From: a bacterium
Lineage (GTDB): Bacteria > Bacillota_I > Bacilli_A > RFN20 > CAG-826
Direction of reading: 5' to 3'
DNA length: 7,725 bases
Assembly (NCBI GenBank): GCA_004561785.1
Contig: SFUB01000063.1
Coordinates: 1 to 7,725 of the forward strand
Of this stretch, positions 6,290 to 7,725 are shown piece after piece; position 1 is the stretch's first letter; each line of letters starts with the position of its first letter. The position numbers and the translations under genes are program-made. The notes below the pieces were generated by a model. It saw only the letters and a list, made by a program, of their open reading frames with translations, did no database searches and was not told the DNA's origin.

Positions 6290-7093
6290 TCATCCAAAAG
6301 CGACGTCTAGCGCCATCATGAGGACGAAGCCGGCAAGGAAAGACCAAACTCCTTCGTGGTGGAGTGAATCCTTATCAAACGAGGGGATCATCTCCTCGGC
6401 AATGACGTAAAGCATGGAACCCGCGGCGAAAGACAGGGCCCAGGGCATCAAGAAAGAAAGCCAGTAGGACAAAAGCAACCCTACGACGGCGGCGACCGGT
6501 TCCACCGCCCCCGAACCCACGCCATAAAGGAATGCTTTGCGGGTGGATTGCGTCTCCGCCTGGAAGGGCAAAGACACCACGGCGCCCTCGGGAATGTTCT
6601 GAATCCCGATCCCGATGGCAAGCATCGCCGCCCCGAGATAAGAGGTCCAGGGCGAATCCAATCCGACTTGAGACAAAACCGATCCGAAGGCGATCCCGAC
6701 CGAAAGCCCTTCCGGGACGTTGTGGATCGTGACGGCCAAGAACATTTTCCCGGTCTTGCCCATTCCCTTTCCGGGAAGGCCCTCGCTTTCGCTGACCGAA
6801 GGATGGAAGTGGGGGACAAGCTTATCGATTAAGAACAAGAACCCCGCTCCCAGCAGCACGGCGATGCCGGAGACCAGCACCGAGGGCATATAGGAGACTT
6901 CGGCATTAAGACTTGGCAAAATCAAAGAGAAGACCGATGCCGAGAGCATGACTCCCGCGGCGAACCCTAAGAAGATCTGATTCCAAAATGGGCTTGCCTT
7001 CTTCTTCGAAAAGAAGAAAACGAAGGAAGAGCCGAGGGAAGTGCAGAAGAAGATGAAGAAGATTCCTAGGGTGGATGCGAGAATGCCGTTCAT
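6290..7093 (-). CDS. ZIP-family metal transporter (GufA-like)
   Basis: The product is 267 residues with about eight membrane helices (near 4-28, 40-62, 70-90, 117-138, 151-177, 186-212, 217-237 and 248-266). The metal-site signatures are HNVPEG in helix 4 (His124, Asn125, Pro127, Glu128) and QNIPEG in helix 5 (Gln165, Asn166, Glu169). The helix 5 form IGIQNIPEGAVVSLP, with Q in place of H, is typical of the GufA-like branch. A short His-containing loop (PHFHP, 94-98) lies between helices 3 and 4. The family imports Zn, Fe or Mn into the cytoplasm; the exact metal is not visible. The ATG at 7093 is chosen because translation from it begins directly with helix 1. The frame stays open to a TTG at 7183, but that extension is proline-rich and runs through the htpG terminator. 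No Shine-Dalgarno is seen before 7093. The fusion gene follows after 30 nt. Confidence 0.92.
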   Translation of the reverse strand: MNGILASTLGIFFIFFCTSLGSSFVFFFSKKKASPFWNQIFLGFAAGVMLSASVFSLILPSLNAEVSYMPSVLVSGIAVLLGAGFLFLIDKLVPHFHPSVSESEGLPGKGMGKTGKMFLAVTIHNVPEGLSVGIAFGSVLSQVGLDSPWTSYLGAAMLAIGIGIQNIPEGAVVSLPFQAETQSTRKAFLYGVGSGAVEPVAAVVGLLLSYWLSFLMPWALSFAAGSMLYVIAEEMIPSFDKDSLHHEGVWSFLAGFVLMMALDVAFG

Positions 7094-7099
7094 GGCTAA

Positions 7100-7108
7100 A
7101 CGATAGCA
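7100..7108 (-). promoter_or_regulatory. Possible extended -10 element giving a leaderless ZIP transcript
   Basis: On the minus strand TGCTATCGT (7108-7100) resembles an extended -10 (TGnTATAAT, with 4 of 6 matches in the hexamer). Transcription would begin about 7 nt later, at or next to the ATG at 7093, which also has no Shine-Dalgarno. No convincing -35 is present. This is a tentative reading. Confidence 0.25.
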
Positions 7109-7111
7109 AAG

Positions 7112-7127
7112 AGGAGGAAAAGGAGGA
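7112..7127. repeat. Mirror repeat within a 27-bp homopurine tract
   Basis: Plus-strand bases 7108-7134 are all purines. Within them 7112-7127 (AGGAGGAAAAGGAGGA) read the same in both directions on one strand, a 16-bp mirror repeat. It lies just upstream of the ZIP start, on the pyrimidine-rich side of the ZIP coding strand. Confidence 0.6.
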
Positions 7128-7158
7128 AGGGGGATTTGACTCACGGGGGTGAAAGAAA

Positions 7159-7174
7159 GCCCGCCGAAGCGGGC
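7159..7174 (-). terminator. Rho-independent terminator of htpG with UUCG tetraloop
   Basis: On the minus strand GCCCGC-TTCG-GCGGGC is followed by TTTCTTTC. The C(UUCG)G loop is an exceptionally stable tetraloop and makes up for the short 6-bp stem. It starts 5 nt after the htpG stop codon (7180-7182) and separates htpG from the ZIP gene. Confidence 0.8.
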
Positions 7175-7179
7175 GTTTC

Positions 7180-7725
7180 TCAATGGAAGGCTTTCATGAT
7201 GAGGGAATTGAGATTGTCGACGAAGGCTTTCTTGTCTTTGACTTCATAGCCCTCAAGAAGCATCGCCTCTTCGTAAAGGAGGTTTCCGCATTTTTTGATC
7301 TCTTCCTCGTCGGTCAATTTGCTGATCGCTTGGAACAAAGGATGCTCCGCGTTGATCTCAAGGACTTTCACGGCCTTCGGCTTGCTTCCTTCTGGAGCGT
7401 CCGGCTGCTCGTCGAGCACCCTTTCCACGTTCATGGATAAGCCGTTTTTGGTCGTGATGCAAACCGGGGAATCCACCAGTTTGCTGGAGAAGGCGACTTC
7501 ATCGACCTTTCCTTGGAGACCCTCTTTCATGTCGTCGAGGATGCGCTTGTTCTCCGCGGTGACGTCCTCAAGCTTCTTTTTCTCTTCTTCGGTCAGATCC
7601 TCTTTGTCCTCCGAAGCGATATTCTTGAAGGCGTGTTTGTCGTAATCCATGAGGGCCATGAGGGCGAATTCGTCGATCTCTTGGTCGCAGAGGAGGACAT
7701 TGACACCTTCCTTTTTGTATTTCTC
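7180..7725 (-). CDS. htpG: HtpG (bacterial Hsp90) chaperone, C-terminal part only
   Basis: The last 181 residues are visible; the gene continues beyond the right edge of the window. The reading frame is open through base 7725 and includes VNVLLCDQEIDEFALMALMD, the family's middle-to-C-terminal junction. The rest matches the Hsp90 C-terminal dimerisation domain: a charged helix (TEEEKKKLEDVTAENKRIL), SPVCITTKNGLSMNVERVL, KVLEINAEHPLFQAI, and the final LLYEEAMLLEGYEVKDKKAFVDNLNSLIMKAF. There is no MEEVD tail, as expected for a bacterial member. HtpG is an ATP-dependent dimeric cytoplasmic chaperone; its ATPase domain lies outside the window. It ends at its own terminator, so the downstream ZIP gene is probably a separate transcript or depends on read-through. 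Confidence 0.92.
   Translation of the reverse strand, partial: EKYKKEGVNVLLCDQEIDEFALMALMDYDKHAFKNIASEDKEDLTEEEKKKLEDVTAENKRILDDMKEGLQGKVDEVAFSSKLVDSPVCITTKNGLSMNVERVLDEQPDAPEGSKPKAVKVLEINAEHPLFQAISKLTDEEEIKKCGNLLYEEAMLLEGYEVKDKKAFVDNLNSLIMKAFH

Noticed and set aside
7094..7183. In-frame N-terminal extension of the ZIP gene to a TTG overlapping the htpG stop
   Set aside because: The 30 added residues are proline-rich with no family character and run through the htpG terminator hairpin; the ATG at 7093 starts right before helix 1.
1..7725. CRISPR arrays, tRNA or rRNA genes, insertion sequences, phage or attachment sites
   Set aside because: No repeat-spacer pattern, cloverleaf, transposase frame or long terminal inverted repeats were seen on either strand.

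Overview
The window carries seven protein genes in roughly 50% GC DNA, with few gaps and mostly clear Shine-Dalgarno sites. TGA is used as a stop codon (e.g. at 710-712 and 2931-2933), so this is the standard code and not a Mycoplasma-type code. The gene content suggests an uncultured or gut-type Bacillota (Bacilli/Erysipelotrichia-like): an XRE regulator with a four-helix membrane tail, a short Nfu-type Fe-S carrier resembling YutI, an M3 oligoendopeptidase, an M32 carboxypeptidase, a GufA-like ZIP transporter and HtpG. This taxonomic guess is an inference and is weak.

Layout from left to right: (1) 50-712 (+), a membrane-anchored XRE-family DNA-binding protein. (2) 737-1042 (-), an Nfu/NifU C-terminal-type Fe-S scaffold, convergent with gene 1 and ending at a short hairpin that overlaps gene 1's stop codon. 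(3) A 181-bp divergent gap (1043-1223) with a 17-bp palindrome and a TATAAT promoter. (4) 1224-2933 (+), an M3-family oligoendopeptidase, closed by a very strong bidirectional terminator. (5) 3061-3399 (-), a small HTH protein with a TTG start. (6) 3503-6259 (-), a 918-residue protein joining a 12-helix membrane domain to a complete M32 carboxypeptidase. (7) 6290-7093 (-), a ZIP metal transporter. (8) 7180-7725 (-), the 3' end of htpG, running off the window and ending at a UUCG-loop hairpin terminator.

The most notable object is the 918-residue fusion. M32 carboxypeptidases are normally free soluble enzymes of about 500 residues. Here one is in frame behind a membrane domain that appears to be built from six two-helix hairpins with a period of about 70 residues. 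The enzyme half also has its own Shine-Dalgarno sequence and ATG inside the long frame, so the gene may yield both a membrane-tethered and a free enzyme. The ZIP transporter lies 30 nt upstream on the same strand, so metal import and a metal-dependent peptidase are probably co-transcribed. With the M3 oligoendopeptidase nearby, the window has a peptide-degradation flavour: the M3 enzyme cuts oligopeptides internally and the M32 enzyme trims C-terminal residues.
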